Source of the DNA: Bacteriovoracaceae bacterium | Lineage (GTDB): Bacteria > Bdellovibrionota > Bacteriovoracia > Bacteriovoracales > Bacteriovoracaceae | DNA: 64,000 bases | Direction of reading: 5' to 3' | Assembly: GCA_003245675.1 (NCBI GenBank) | Contig: QKCN01000062.1 | Coordinates: 1 to 64,000, forward strand | Part shown: in pieces, positions 18,510-28,758 of the stretch | Layout: every line of letters begins with the position of its first letter | Numbering within the stretch: the stretch's first letter is position 1 | Made by a program: the position numbers and the translations under genes | The notes under the pieces: model-generated | Database searches by the model: none | The model's input: the letters and a program-made list of their open reading frames with translations, nothing else | What the model was told of the DNA's origin: nothing

Positions 18510-19214
18510 TTATAAAGCCTGATCAGAGTCAGAAGGGGGCAATTTACGCAAGCGAGGCTGCGCCTTTGGTGGGTTATATCTCTTGCCCTTATTTTTCTCG
18601 ATCTGATAGTCCTTCCCCATTGTCGAAAGTCTTTTCACAATCTCACTGGCATTCTTGCATGCATCAGGATGCTTCTTACCATTACGAGAACGAGGAAAAC
18701 AAATCAAAATAAGATCTCCATCTTGACTCATTTGCGCAGCGTTGGCATCCAGGCTACTGGGAATTCCCTGATTATATTGAAATGATGACGAAGAAAAACT
18801 TTGAAACTGAGTTTGTCCTTTGGCATTCTGATTCTCTTCCTTTTCTTCTTGTTTTGAAGAGATAGAGATCTGACGTTGCTCCGGTTTTACATTAATTTCC
18901 AGTTGAGCTTTTTCTTTTGTCTTTATTACAAAAATGCCTTCCGTGGGAGTATTAACCCATTCATCATCAAATAACGAGTTCCCTCCCCCCTGGAACTCAA
19001 ATTGCTGAAGATCTTCTGCCATCCCTTTAAAAAAATCGTCATCAAAAAACTCTTTCATTCCCATGTCATCAAACATGCGTTTGAAGATTTTTTGACGTTT
19101 TTTCATCATCTCGCGAATGGCCTCCACAGAAGAAAAATCATCTCCAAGAGGGTCTTGTCCCCATAGCGGCAAAGCAATTAATAAGCTCAAAAATAGCAAC
19201 AAGACCTTCTTCAT
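18510..19214 (-). CDS. Secreted hypothetical protein downstream of the RND genes
   Basis: Signal peptide MKKVLLLFLSLLIALPLWG. Confidence 0.7.
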   Translation of the reverse strand: MKKVLLLFLSLLIALPLWGQDPLGDDFSSVEAIREMMKKRQKIFKRMFDDMGMKEFFDDDFFKGMAEDLQQFEFQGGGNSLFDDEWVNTPTEGIFVIKTKEKAQLEINVKPEQRQISISSKQEEKEENQNAKGQTQFQSFSSSSFQYNQGIPSSLDANAAQMSQDGDLILICFPRSRNGKKHPDACKNASEIVKRLSTMGKDYQIEKNKGKRYNPPKAQPRLRKLPPSDSDQAL

Positions 19215-19223
19215 AAAACTCTC

Positions 19224-22200
19224 CTATTTTTTAAACCAATTTCTAAAACGCTCTAGATACCAAAAAATAATAGGAACAAGAATAAATGTAAAGATAATGG
19301 ACGAAAGCATCCCTCCAACCATAACTGCCCCCATTGAGCCCTTCATGGTATTAGACGACCAAATCTGAGGAATCGTACCAAACACAATGGCCAAAGAAGT
19401 CATGACAATTACATGAAAACGCCCTGAGGCACCATGCCAAATTGCCTCAATAATACTTTCTCCTTGCTCCAATTTCACCATGGCCCAATCCAGCATCAAA
19501 ATGGCATTGTTCACCACAAGCCCCACCAACATAATCACAGCTAGCAAAGAAGCAATATTAATAGAGAATCCAAAAAAGAACAGTCCTGCAATAACCCCAC
19601 TTAAAGAGGTAAAGATCGAAGTCGCAATTGTAAAAGGATGAACAAAAGAGTTCAAAATTGCTACCAAAATCATATAGGTTAAAATAGTTGCAAGAATGAA
19701 AGCCTTACCGATTTCACTATTGGCTTCACTTTGAAATTCAGCTTGTCCTACAAAGCGGACCCCTTCGCCTTCTTCAAAGTCCAATTTCTGAAACTCTTTG
19801 GCCAAAATCCCTTGCACAATTCCACCGGTGGATTTTGACAACATTCCAGAAATACTAATAACTCTTTCCTTATCTCTTCTTCTAATCATCGGAGAAGCTT
19901 GACTGATCTTTAGCTCTCCCAAATTAGAAACGCTCATCAAACCCTTAGAGGTAACAACACCAACGGAAGAGATATCATCAAGTGATTTCATGTATTCATC
20001 CATAAACTTCACATTGATATCGTAGTTTTCCCCTTTCTCTTTATAGACATTACTATCATTTCCATAAATGGCAGAGCGAACAAGAGTTCCAATTTTCACA
20101 TTGGGAAGACCGAAGTAAATCATCTTTTGCTGATCTGGCACAAAAAGAATTTCTTTACGTGGATTTTTATAAGACATGTCGATAGACTTAAAATATCCAC
20201 TTTGTTGCATCAACTCTTGAACTTTACGAGCATTGCCAATCAAACGGTCATAATCATCTCCATAAATATTTATGGCAACATCGGCATCGGCAATCGACAC
20301 AGTTGATCCACGATTAAAGCTCAACTCCATCCCTGGAAGCATGGCCGTTTTGGATAACAATTCATTAATGACGTCCATATCCGAAAAATTTCTCTCTTCC
20401 TTTGGTACCAAATTGATCTTCACAATCGCATTTTCAGTACCATTTTCACCAATATAGGAAAAATAACTTTTTACGCCTCGTTGTTTTGCGACGATTTGCT
20501 CGAGCTCCTTTACTTTTTCCAAAGTTTTTTCAATCACAGTACCTTGCGGCAATTTAACATCAATCCCCGCACGGTCTTGATCTGAATGAGTGCGAAATTC
20601 ATTTTCCAAATAAGGAGCAATGGTAAAAGAAAATGCAACAAGCCCCAAAGAAAATAAGATACTCAATTTAGGGAAACGGAACATCAAATCAAATATCTTG
20701 CGATACTCGACAATTAAAAATCCAATGATTTGGTTAACCCATCGAACGAGAATATTCTGCTTACGCCCCTCTTTTCTCTTTTTCAATAAAACCCCACACA
20801 ACATAGGAGTAAGAGTAAATGAAGCAATGAGAGAGAAAATGGTGGCGAAAACAACCATCAGACCAAACTGACGCATAAATTGGCCAATAATTCCCCCCAT
20901 AAAGCCAATAGGTGTAAACACCACGAGGTTAGTACCAACAGAAGCCAAAACCGCAACAGTCACTTCTTTTGTGCCTTCAATGGACGCAGTAATAGGATCC
21001 ATTCCCAAGTTGATTTTTTTCATCACGGCCTCAATAATCACAATGGCATTGGCAATCAAAGTTCCCAAACAAGTCGCAATGGCCAATAAGGTCATCATAT
21101 TAATTGAAAATTGCGCCATATCTGCGAGCAGCAATGCAGACACAATTGAAGAAGGGATAACAACGGCAGAAATAACAGTTGTTCCCCAGTTTCCAGTAAA
21201 AAGAAATAAGATCACAATAGTTAAAATAATCCCGAGCAAAATTCCAGATAAAGTTTCATTGGTTTCTTTGACCACAAAAGTAGAATAATCTACGGCCACT
21301 TCAAGTTTCATTCCATCTGGAACCTGATCTTTAATTTTCTCCATTTTCTCGCGAACTTTTTTGGAGATTTTTACAGCATTCCCATCTTTAACGTTGATCA
21401 CAGAAAGGCCAACAGCATTCTTTCCATTAAAACGAGTGATCTTTTCTACTTTTTTGTGAGAATCGACAATTCTACCTAACTGAGACAATTTAACAATGCG
21501 CCCATCGGCAGTTGCAATTTCCATGTTCTTAATTTCATCAATGCTTTGAAAATCACCGATAAAACGAATCGATAGCGAACTGATATCCTGATCAATAGAG
21601 CCGCCTGGGATATTGATATTCTTTTTACCAATTGCCTCAACCACAGAATCAATGGCCAAGTAATTTTTTTGCAATAAAAGAGGATCCAATTCAACATTGA
21701 TTTGTCGTTCTTTACCGCCATTAATATCCACACTAGCAACACCTTCTATTGCAGAGAAAATGTTGCTGAGTTTTTTGTCAGCATATTCATAAAGAATACG
21801 ATCATCGAGAGTATCACTGGTCAGAACAAGATCCATTACGGGCTTGGCCAATGGGTCAAACTTTTCAATAATAGGATCTTCCATGCTGGTTGGGAATTCG
21901 CGCGAAAGAGCATCTACTTTGTCTTTAATTTCCATTGCCTTGACGTTGATATCCACACCAAGAATAAATTCAACCATCACCATGGCATAACTATCATAAA
22001 CATAACTTTCGACTTTCTTAATCTCTGAAATACGCGAAATTTCATCCTCAATTTTCTTCACAGCTTGAGTCTCAACTTCATCAGGAGTCGCACCAGGATA
22101 GACAATTTTAATTGTCGCAATAGGGAAATCCACGCGCGGAGTATCCTCTAATTCGAGGTTAAAATATGATACAAAGCCCAAGACCATAAAAAACAAAATA

Positions 22201-22244
22201 AAGACCGTGGTCATGGCCGGTCTTTTTACAAATAATTCAATCAT
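19224..22244 (-). CDS. RND-family efflux permease (AcrB-like)
   Basis: MIELFVKRPAMTTVFILFFMVLGFVSYFNLELEDTPRVDFPIATIKIVYPGATPDEVE; 1006 aa. Confidence 0.95.
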   Translation of the reverse strand: MIELFVKRPAMTTVFILFFMVLGFVSYFNLELEDTPRVDFPIATIKIVYPGATPDEVETQAVKKIEDEISRISEIKKVESYVYDSYAMVMVEFILGVDINVKAMEIKDKVDALSREFPTSMEDPIIEKFDPLAKPVMDLVLTSDTLDDRILYEYADKKLSNIFSAIEGVASVDINGGKERQINVELDPLLLQKNYLAIDSVVEAIGKKNINIPGGSIDQDISSLSIRFIGDFQSIDEIKNMEIATADGRIVKLSQLGRIVDSHKKVEKITRFNGKNAVGLSVINVKDGNAVKISKKVREKMEKIKDQVPDGMKLEVAVDYSTFVVKETNETLSGILLGIILTIVILFLFTGNWGTTVISAVVIPSSIVSALLLADMAQFSINMMTLLAIATCLGTLIANAIVIIEAVMKKINLGMDPITASIEGTKEVTVAVLASVGTNLVVFTPIGFMGGIIGQFMRQFGLMVVFATIFSLIASFTLTPMLCGVLLKKRKEGRKQNILVRWVNQIIGFLIVEYRKIFDLMFRFPKLSILFSLGLVAFSFTIAPYLENEFRTHSDQDRAGIDVKLPQGTVIEKTLEKVKELEQIVAKQRGVKSYFSYIGENGTENAIVKINLVPKEERNFSDMDVINELLSKTAMLPGMELSFNRGSTVSIADADVAINIYGDDYDRLIGNARKVQELMQQSGYFKSIDMSYKNPRKEILFVPDQQKMIYFGLPNVKIGTLVRSAIYGNDSNVYKEKGENYDINVKFMDEYMKSLDDISSVGVVTSKGLMSVSNLGELKISQASPMIRRRDKERVISISGMLSKSTGGIVQGILAKEFQKLDFEEGEGVRFVGQAEFQSEANSEIGKAFILATILTYMILVAILNSFVHPFTIATSIFTSLSGVIAGLFFFGFSINIASLLAVIMLVGLVVNNAILMLDWAMVKLEQGESIIEAIWHGASGRFHVIVMTSLAIVFGTIPQIWSSNTMKGSMGAVMVGGMLSSIIFTFILVPIIFWYLERFRNWFKK

Positions 22245-22246
22245 AA

Positions 22247-22954
22247 TTATGTCTCACCATTAGTTGTTTTTACTTTTTCATTAACAATTTTCACAGGTAG
22301 ATCATGTTCAGCAACAACACTCACCACGCTCCCCTCTTTTAAAAAATTCTTTCCTTCTAAAACAAAAACTGAACCTTCCTTGATCACATTTTCGGGGATA
22401 AAAAATCGATTCAATCTTTTTTTAACCTTGATTGCGTGCTTCACAACTTTATTACCCTCCAACAAAAAGGCAAAATATTGATCATTTTCCAAAACTAAAA
22501 TGTCTTCTGGCAAAACAATGGTATTGTTGTAGATTTTTTTATTAAAAGAGACTTGTAAATACTCACACGAAATATTGCTATTCCACGCAACCGAAATGGG
22601 ATAAAGGCCACTTTTAAACTCGCGTCCAGGTGAAATTGTTTTTACTTTTCCGCGAACAACTTTTCCCTGACACTCTGTCCAGACAGCTTGTCCCACATTT
22701 AATTGTTTTTGCAACTCATCAGTCAAAAAAGAAATACTCTCTAATGATGACTTTTTTTCAGCAGGAAAGAGAGAAGCATAAGCAAAAGCCTTCTTTTTTG
22801 CTTCCACGACCTTTACTGGAATACCATTTTCATTCCACAAGGAGTAAATCGTTGTTTTTTGAGCAGAACGGCTTTTCATAACCTCGCCCTTTTTCCACTG
22901 AACCACTCCAATAACAAGAATGAACATTACTAAATATACGATTAACCTTTTCAT
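22247..22954 (-). CDS. Short periplasmic adaptor-like protein of the RND operon
   Basis: N-terminal membrane anchor; barrel-like LNVGQAVWTECQGKVVRGKVKTISPGREF...; position between TolC-like and RND genes. Confidence 0.6.
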   Translation of the reverse strand: MKRLIVYLVMFILVIGVVQWKKGEVMKSRSAQKTTIYSLWNENGIPVKVVEAKKKAFAYASLFPAEKKSSLESISFLTDELQKQLNVGQAVWTECQGKVVRGKVKTISPGREFKSGLYPISVAWNSNISCEYLQVSFNKKIYNNTIVLPEDILVLENDQYFAFLLEGNKVVKHAIKVKKRLNRFFIPENVIKEGSVFVLEGKNFLKEGSVVSVVAEHDLPVKIVNEKVKTTNGET

Positions 22955-24280
22955 CTAAAGCTCCTCGATCTTGGCCGAGACCAATTTATCAATCATAATT
23001 TTGGTTCTAAGCAATTCAAAATAACTTAGCTCAACTTGCAGCTTCATTTTGGTTTCCATCAACTCTGCATCATTTAAAACTGAAACCGATTGCTTGCCTG
23101 ACTCAACAGCATCACGAGTTAAGCGATAGGATTTTTTGGCAAGAGACAATGCTTTCTTATTTGCGGTTAGTGTTGCCAATTGCGCATTGTAATTGGTTAC
23201 CGCATTGAGAATTCCTAAACGCAAAGACTTCTCATAGGCTTTTAAATTCATCTGTGCCGTCACATTATCACTAACCGCTTGGCGCAGTTTCCCCATTTTT
23301 TCTCCACCATTCCAGATAGGGATAGAAACTGCAATTCCAACAGCACCCACTTTTTTCATTTCATCAGTTGGAAAAGTATCGTCCATTGATGCATTTTGAT
23401 AATTCATAGTTGCGAAAGCAGAAAACTTTGGCAAAAAATCAGCTTTATACACCTTCACAACTCTCTCAGAAAGGGAGACCCCCCGCTTTAAGATTTTGCG
23501 CAATACGCCTTGATCTAAAGCCTTTGCCTCCAAATCTGCAGCACTTAACTGTTCAAAATTTTCTCGCTCCATATTTGGCCACACGATAGACATTTCTTGA
23601 GCATAGTCCCAATCTGTCATTCTCTTGAGATTGAGCATGGCCGATTCAAATTGTGCTTCCGCTTGTTTCAAAGAAGGAACGCGCGCTTGAGCGTCAGCCT
23701 GTAATTTAATAAGGTCACTTTGTGCAGGTCTTCCTAAACGAAAACGTTTTTTGAGCAAGTCCTCATTGGCCAGCGCATTTTGATGAGACTGCCGCGCAAT
23801 CTCCAAGCTTCTCTTACTTAACCACGCAGAATAATAAGCAAGCTTTGCCTGATAAGCGACTTCTTCTTTGGTCATTTGCACTTGTTCGGAGCTCATTTTT
23901 AAAGCATCTTTTGCTGCTAAAATAGCATTGTAAACCTGTCCAAAGGTCCAAAGAACTTGAGTCGCGGTGATGCTTCCATTAAGTCCATAATCTTGCTGAA
24001 GGGGAACATCAGCAATGGTCGGCCCCGTCGATGATGGTATAACCGCAGTATAATTCGATTGCGCAAAATAACGCGTCCACTTGATGTCTGCATTAACGTG
24101 AGGGAAAAGCTGTCCCACTCCTTCATCGTACTCAGATTCTCTTTTCTTTTTTTCTTCCTCTTTTATTCTAATTTCCTCACTTGTCTCTAAACTTTTGCGC
24201 ACGATATCTTTTAACTGTAGTGCACTACTGGCTTGAGACCATGAGGGGATTAGCAAAAGGATCAACAGTAATTTGTTCAT
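22955..24280 (-). CDS. TolC-family outer membrane efflux protein
   Basis: Signal peptide; coiled-coil OEP pattern; 441 aa; operon context. Confidence 0.9.
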   Translation of the reverse strand: MNKLLLILLLIPSWSQASSALQLKDIVRKSLETSEEIRIKEEEKKKRESEYDEGVGQLFPHVNADIKWTRYFAQSNYTAVIPSSTGPTIADVPLQQDYGLNGSITATQVLWTFGQVYNAILAAKDALKMSSEQVQMTKEEVAYQAKLAYYSAWLSKRSLEIARQSHQNALANEDLLKKRFRLGRPAQSDLIKLQADAQARVPSLKQAEAQFESAMLNLKRMTDWDYAQEMSIVWPNMERENFEQLSAADLEAKALDQGVLRKILKRGVSLSERVVKVYKADFLPKFSAFATMNYQNASMDDTFPTDEMKKVGAVGIAVSIPIWNGGEKMGKLRQAVSDNVTAQMNLKAYEKSLRLGILNAVTNYNAQLATLTANKKALSLAKKSYRLTRDAVESGKQSVSVLNDAELMETKMKLQVELSYFELLRTKIMIDKLVSAKIEEL

Positions 24281-24957
24281 GATTTAGCTCCAATTCCTCT
24301 TAATATCATTTCAAGATTGTCTTTTAAAAAATCCATTATTGTCAGTTCCACCACGGGAATGGGGGAAGTTTCACATTGATGTACTCGTTTCATTTGCATG
24401 ACCATTGTAATGCCCACATTCATGGCCAAAATCGAATAAGTAATTTCTGCGGCATTAACAGTGGGGGGAATATTGCCATCTTGCTGTGCCTGAAAAATAT
24501 CTGAAAAAATTTCCTCACCTAAATCTCTCACTTTAAAATCATCAGGGTCACCTGGTTCGAAGAACAAAGACATTTCTGCAGGAGTAAACCTTTGCTTTTC
24601 AATCTGCCCAGAAAGTCGCAGCATGGTTGAAATAAACTCCAGCATGGGCTTAAAGTTTTTATCCATTGATTCACCAATAAAATGAACCAGCCAACGCAAA
24701 TGTTCCAAACCAGATTTTGCAATTTTGCGATCGGCCTTCAAAACAATCTTGGTTGTTTCAACTTGTCCCATGAAAAAAAGTAGCTGCTCTTTTTTCGGAA
24801 AATAATTGAAGAAAGTTGCTTCTGAGATTTGTACTTTTTTGCAAAGGTCTTTGACCGAGCAAGTCTCAAAACTCTCTGTCGCAAGATGCTCCCAAGCTGC
24901 CTCAACAATTTCAAATTTAGTTTTCGCGTATTTAATTTCGCGCAATGATAGTTCCAT
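24277..24957 (-). CDS. TetR/AcrR-family regulator
   Basis: FEIVEAAWEHLATESFETCSVKDLCKKVQISEATFFNYFPKKEQLL; start moved to MELSLREI because a promoter lies upstream of it and inside the longer ORF. Confidence 0.9.
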   Translation of the reverse strand: MELSLREIKYAKTKFEIVEAAWEHLATESFETCSVKDLCKKVQISEATFFNYFPKKEQLLFFMGQVETTKIVLKADRKIAKSGLEHLRWLVHFIGESMDKNFKPMLEFISTMLRLSGQIEKQRFTPAEMSLFFEPGDPDDFKVRDLGEEIFSDIFQAQQDGNIPPTVNAAEITYSILAMNVGITMVMQMKRVHQCETSPIPVVELTIMDFLKDNLEMILRGIGAKS

Positions 24958-24981
24958 AAATAATCCTCTCTTCTGGATATT

Positions 24982-25016
24982 ATTTATAGCCCTATAGAAC
25001 TTTAGGGTCAACCCTA
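24982..25016 (-). promoter_or_regulatory. Promoter with overlapping operator for the TetR-efflux operon
   Basis: Minus strand TTGACC-N17-TATAAA; the -35 lies inside the palindrome TAGGGT-TG-ACCCTA (25003-25016). Confidence 0.75.
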
Positions 25017-25034
25017 TTTTTCGGGTCAGCCATA

Positions 25035-26057
25035 TTAAATTTCAAATTTAGGTGGTAAGTCCATGATTTCTTGCATAATTGCTCTAGGATCGGCCCCTTC
25101 ATAAAGCACAAAGTACAAGCCTGAAAATATTCGGTTTCGAATATGATATTTCTGGGCCAAACGATGAACTGCCTTAGTAGTCTTATAACCCTCAACCACT
25201 CCATTCATACCTTTTTGAATCATTTCAGGGGTTTGCCCTTTGGCAATACTCAAACCAAAGAGCTTATTACGGCTAATATCACCCGTTGTGGAGAGGATGA
25301 GATCGCCCATGCCAGAAAGTCCATAAAAGGTCTCAGGACGGGCATTAAACACTTTCCCAAAGCGCAACATTTCATTAATTCCTTGAGTAATGAGAGCAGC
25401 CCGAGTGTTGTGGTTGTATCCTAAGCCTTCCACAATGCCCCCAGCAATGGTCAGTACATTCTTCAAAGCACCTCCCAAAAGAACACCCTTAATGTCATAA
25501 CTCAAAAAAACCTTGAAAAAAGGCGTATGTAGCTTGTGAGCTAGTTCAATCATCAAAGTCCGATCACGTCCGGCCAAAGTCACGGTGGTAATTTGCTTTT
25601 CTAGTATTTCACGCGCAAAGCTGGGCCCAGAGAGAAAAAAGAAAAGATCGCGAAACTCACCATAGCTCTCATCAAGTAGTTCATCGACGAGCTTCAAGCT
25701 GTGAACATCAATGCCTTTGGCCAAGCTCACCACAGGAATTCCCTTCTCTAAAAAACGCCGCAAATCCTCTCCATGGGCCTTGGTAAAAGAGGTTATTGCA
25801 CTAGAAGGCAGTCCTAAAATAATAAGTTCAGGATTGGAATTGGTCATGTCGTCAAAGGACATTATAGGAATGATGTTTTCTTCGAGCTTAATTCCCGGCA
25901 GATAGATTGGGTTTTCTTTGCGCTCTAAAAGAGAATCATAAAGCTCCGGTGAACGTAATTTCAAAAACACTTTATCGAAATTATGGGAAAGAACTGAGGC
26001 TAATGCTGTACCAAAAGCCCCTGCTCCAATAACGAGCGCTGTCCTCTGTTTTGTCAT
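25035..26057 (-). CDS. gpsA: NAD(P)H-dependent glycerol-3-phosphate dehydrogenase
   Basis: VIGAGAFGTALASVLS, VSLAKGID, LSGPSFAREI, GALKNVLTIAGGIVEGLGYNHNTRAALITQGINEM. Confidence 0.96.
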   Translation of the reverse strand: MTKQRTALVIGAGAFGTALASVLSHNFDKVFLKLRSPELYDSLLERKENPIYLPGIKLEENIIPIMSFDDMTNSNPELIILGLPSSAITSFTKAHGEDLRRFLEKGIPVVSLAKGIDVHSLKLVDELLDESYGEFRDLFFFLSGPSFAREILEKQITTVTLAGRDRTLMIELAHKLHTPFFKVFLSYDIKGVLLGGALKNVLTIAGGIVEGLGYNHNTRAALITQGINEMLRFGKVFNARPETFYGLSGMGDLILSTTGDISRNKLFGLSIAKGQTPEMIQKGMNGVVEGYKTTKAVHRLAQKYHIRNRIFSGLYFVLYEGADPRAIMQEIMDLPPKFEI

Positions 26058-26198
26058 AAATCACTCCTTGTTGCCCCCCACAAATTAGCACCTAAACCAT
26101 TAAAAAGACAATTAAAAAGCCAAAAAAACTAACGCTATGCAACAAAAGTCCGATAAGATTGGTAGGTTATCTCTTCCCCAAGGTACGTTATGGTTCAT

Positions 26199-28202
26199 AT
26201 GCTCAGATTATTCCCTATAATTCTGCTCATGCTCTGGGCCGGTCAATCGATCGCCGGGGAATACATACGCCTTGGAACAGAACTCAGCCAAAAAGAACAA
26301 GAACTTGACCAAGGGCAAAATAGTAAAAGAAGTGGTGAACTCATCACCGAAAATGAACTCTCCCCTCTCTACGCTGAAATAATTAGCTTCTTTGGGCAAA
26401 ATGCAGGTGGAACTCAAGGGGTCGGAGAAACGCTGGCCAATAGCATTTTGAAATATCGCCAAGACTTCAACCTCGGTTCCCAAAACTTTGCCGGTCTCAC
26501 TTGGCAAAAGCCTTTTGGCTACTTCTCGCTCAATGCCAACCGAGAAATTGTGCCAGACCTCACCCACCCCACAAACTTTGTCGTCATGGACAAACTCGAA
26601 ATAAGCATTGATGCTCAAACCTATTTGGCTAAACTCGCCGACTCTGGCCTTATTGATGTGGCCGGTGATGTTCTTGGGCTCTTTGCGGGAATTAGCTTTA
26701 AAAGAGTTTATTACTATACACACGAGGCTCCCTCTTACGAGGCTGGCCTCAAATCAGATTTCAATAAACTCTTTCTTCCTTTTCTTCTGCTCAAAATTAA
26801 TGCCTCTCAAGAACTCATGCGTATCGAGCCAGGAGAAATCATTCGCAAAGAGGACTTACTCAGTATCAAAGCAGGTGCTGCGGCGACCATTCCCATTGGT
26901 AATACTCCTCTAACACTAGAAGCCGGCTTTATGGTCAACTTTGGACGAGTGGCAGGACTAGAAATTGAAGGCGTCGAACAAGAAGGTGTCGAAAAAATTC
27001 ATATTGAGAAATCACAAGAACGATCACTGGCAACAGGAGTTCATCTCAGCCTACAAATCGAATTTTTAAAAGTGTTACGCCTCCACCTTCTCTCTTATGA
27101 TATGAGTTATGAACTCACCAAAAAAGAAAAGCACCACTACCTCCTTACAGAGGGTGAGCTTGCAGCGATCGAACAAAACGACAACCAAAGAAAAGAACTC
27201 AGAAAAGTTCTACGCCTAATTTCTCATAAAACAAACTATCTCCTTCCCTATCTCATTTCAGAAGAAGAGGCTGTTCAAAGCAACTTTAACTCTGCTAAAA
27301 AATTACTACACTGGGGAAAGGCGAAAAAGAAGGAAGTCGAAACAGTAGAAGTCACCAAAAATGGACAAACCAAAACCTTCCTCGTTTACAATGAATACGA
27401 TCAATACATTCGCCACAACTTTCTATCTTATTTATTAGGCGATGTACTCAGTAATCTCCTTGATCTATCTTTTAGTAAAAAAATTCAAGTGCAAAAAGAT
27501 CGCATAACCACAGTCGAATATGAAGCAGCACAAAGCACTGGCAATAGTCGGGAGCCTGCCTCCATTAAAGATGAAGTGGAAAGTCCAGAAAAGCTCTTTT
27601 TGCGGTTTGAGCACGATCTTTACATCGACAAAACTCATACAAAAGGTTCGAAGCATCGCAAAGAGCTGGCCGTTGATTTTATTAATACTCTAACAACCTT
27701 ATCTAAAGATATTCGCACGGCGGTTTCTAATAAAGATATTCGTGGACCTCTAAAAATTAATACCATCGCAGAAGTTGGTGAATCAGGAATCCGCTCCTTT
27801 ATTTCAATTAGCGAAGATGAAGCTTTTGGACGTTGGGCCGATCTCTGTAAATCCTACCGCAAGTCGAAATGGGAAAAGGCCAGTAAACGAAACAAATATC
27901 TCAAACGGCTACAAATTTTACCTTCAGAGATTTGTGTCAAAAGAATTGGGAAAGCCTATCTATCACTAAAAAGTGCGATTAATTCCAACAAATTAATACC
28001 GGTCAACGGATTAAAGAAACTGGCCAAAACCATTCACAAAGAAGTCAAAAATTTAAGCTGGTATCCAAAAATTTTTGGTGGTGAAAATGTGTTCATCCAC
28101 GGAACATTCCATGGATTAACCAAAGATCAAGAAGTCTTCCAAAGCTATTTTCAAGTGGGAACTTATCAAGGAGCTGGCCCCATCATGGATTTTGCCGACT
28201 AA
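26199..28202 (+). CDS. Large secreted/envelope protein, unknown function
   Basis: Signal peptide MLRLFPIILLMLWAGQSIAGEY; single ORF of ~667 aa. Confidence 0.75.
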   Translation: MLRLFPIILLMLWAGQSIAGEYIRLGTELSQKEQELDQGQNSKRSGELITENELSPLYAEIISFFGQNAGGTQGVGETLANSILKYRQDFNLGSQNFAGLTWQKPFGYFSLNANREIVPDLTHPTNFVVMDKLEISIDAQTYLAKLADSGLIDVAGDVLGLFAGISFKRVYYYTHEAPSYEAGLKSDFNKLFLPFLLLKINASQELMRIEPGEIIRKEDLLSIKAGAAATIPIGNTPLTLEAGFMVNFGRVAGLEIEGVEQEGVEKIHIEKSQERSLATGVHLSLQIEFLKVLRLHLLSYDMSYELTKKEKHHYLLTEGELAAIEQNDNQRKELRKVLRLISHKTNYLLPYLISEEEAVQSNFNSAKKLLHWGKAKKKEVETVEVTKNGQTKTFLVYNEYDQYIRHNFLSYLLGDVLSNLLDLSFSKKIQVQKDRITTVEYEAAQSTGNSREPASIKDEVESPEKLFLRFEHDLYIDKTHTKGSKHRKELAVDFINTLTTLSKDIRTAVSNKDIRGPLKINTIAEVGESGIRSFISISEDEAFGRWADLCKSYRKSKWEKASKRNKYLKRLQILPSEICVKRIGKAYLSLKSAINSNKLIPVNGLKKLAKTIHKEVKNLSWYPKIFGGENVFIHGTFHGLTKDQEVFQSYFQVGTYQGAGPIMDFAD

Positions 28203-28756
28203 AAATCTTCAATCTTAAAGTGTAAATCATTGGCATAACGAAGTAGCTCGATAACTTCACGCACACACCCCATACCTGGCGAGCGACGAGAGACGTAATC
28301 GACACTTTCTTGAATTTCCACGCTAGCAGAAGGAGGTGTGGCCGAAAAGCCTACGCGTTTGAGTAAAGGAAGATCAATAAAATCATCTCCCATATAAAGA
28401 ACTTCTTCATCGGTAACATTGTAGCGCTTTAAAACATCAAGATAGGAATCACGCTTATCCTGCTTCCCCAAATAGGTAAAACTCAGCTTTAAGGCTTTGG
28501 CCCGCTCAACAACGCCTACACTATCAAGCCCAGAAATAAGACCAACCTTAAAATCATTTTTAAGTAGCATCATAATGCCAAAACCATCTTGAATATTAAA
28601 GAAACGATTAAAGCCAACTTCTTGACCAGCATAAAAGACGCGCCCATCACTTAAAACCCCATCGACATCAAAAATGCAGACTCTAATTTTAGACAATTTA
28701 TCTTTTAAAAGAACGGCTTTCTCTTTTAAATCTAAAGGCATAATGTCATTTGCCAC
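28199..28756 (-). CDS. kdsC: 3-deoxy-D-manno-octulosonate 8-phosphate phosphatase
   Basis: HAD motif FDVDGVLSDGRVFY; GDDFIDLPLLKRVGFSATPPSA. Confidence 0.92.
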   Translation of the reverse strand: MANDIMPLDLKEKAVLLKDKLSKIRVCIFDVDGVLSDGRVFYAGQEVGFNRFFNIQDGFGIMMLLKNDFKVGLISGLDSVGVVERAKALKLSFTYLGKQDKRDSYLDVLKRYNVTDEEVLYMGDDFIDLPLLKRVGFSATPPSASVEIQESVDYVSRRSPGMGCVREVIELLRYANDLHFKIEDF

Positions 28757-28758
28757 GA

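Noticed and set aside
26208-26723. 171-aa minus-strand ORF
   Set aside because: Lies within the 26199-28202 gene on the opposite strand; composition looks like a shadow ORF.
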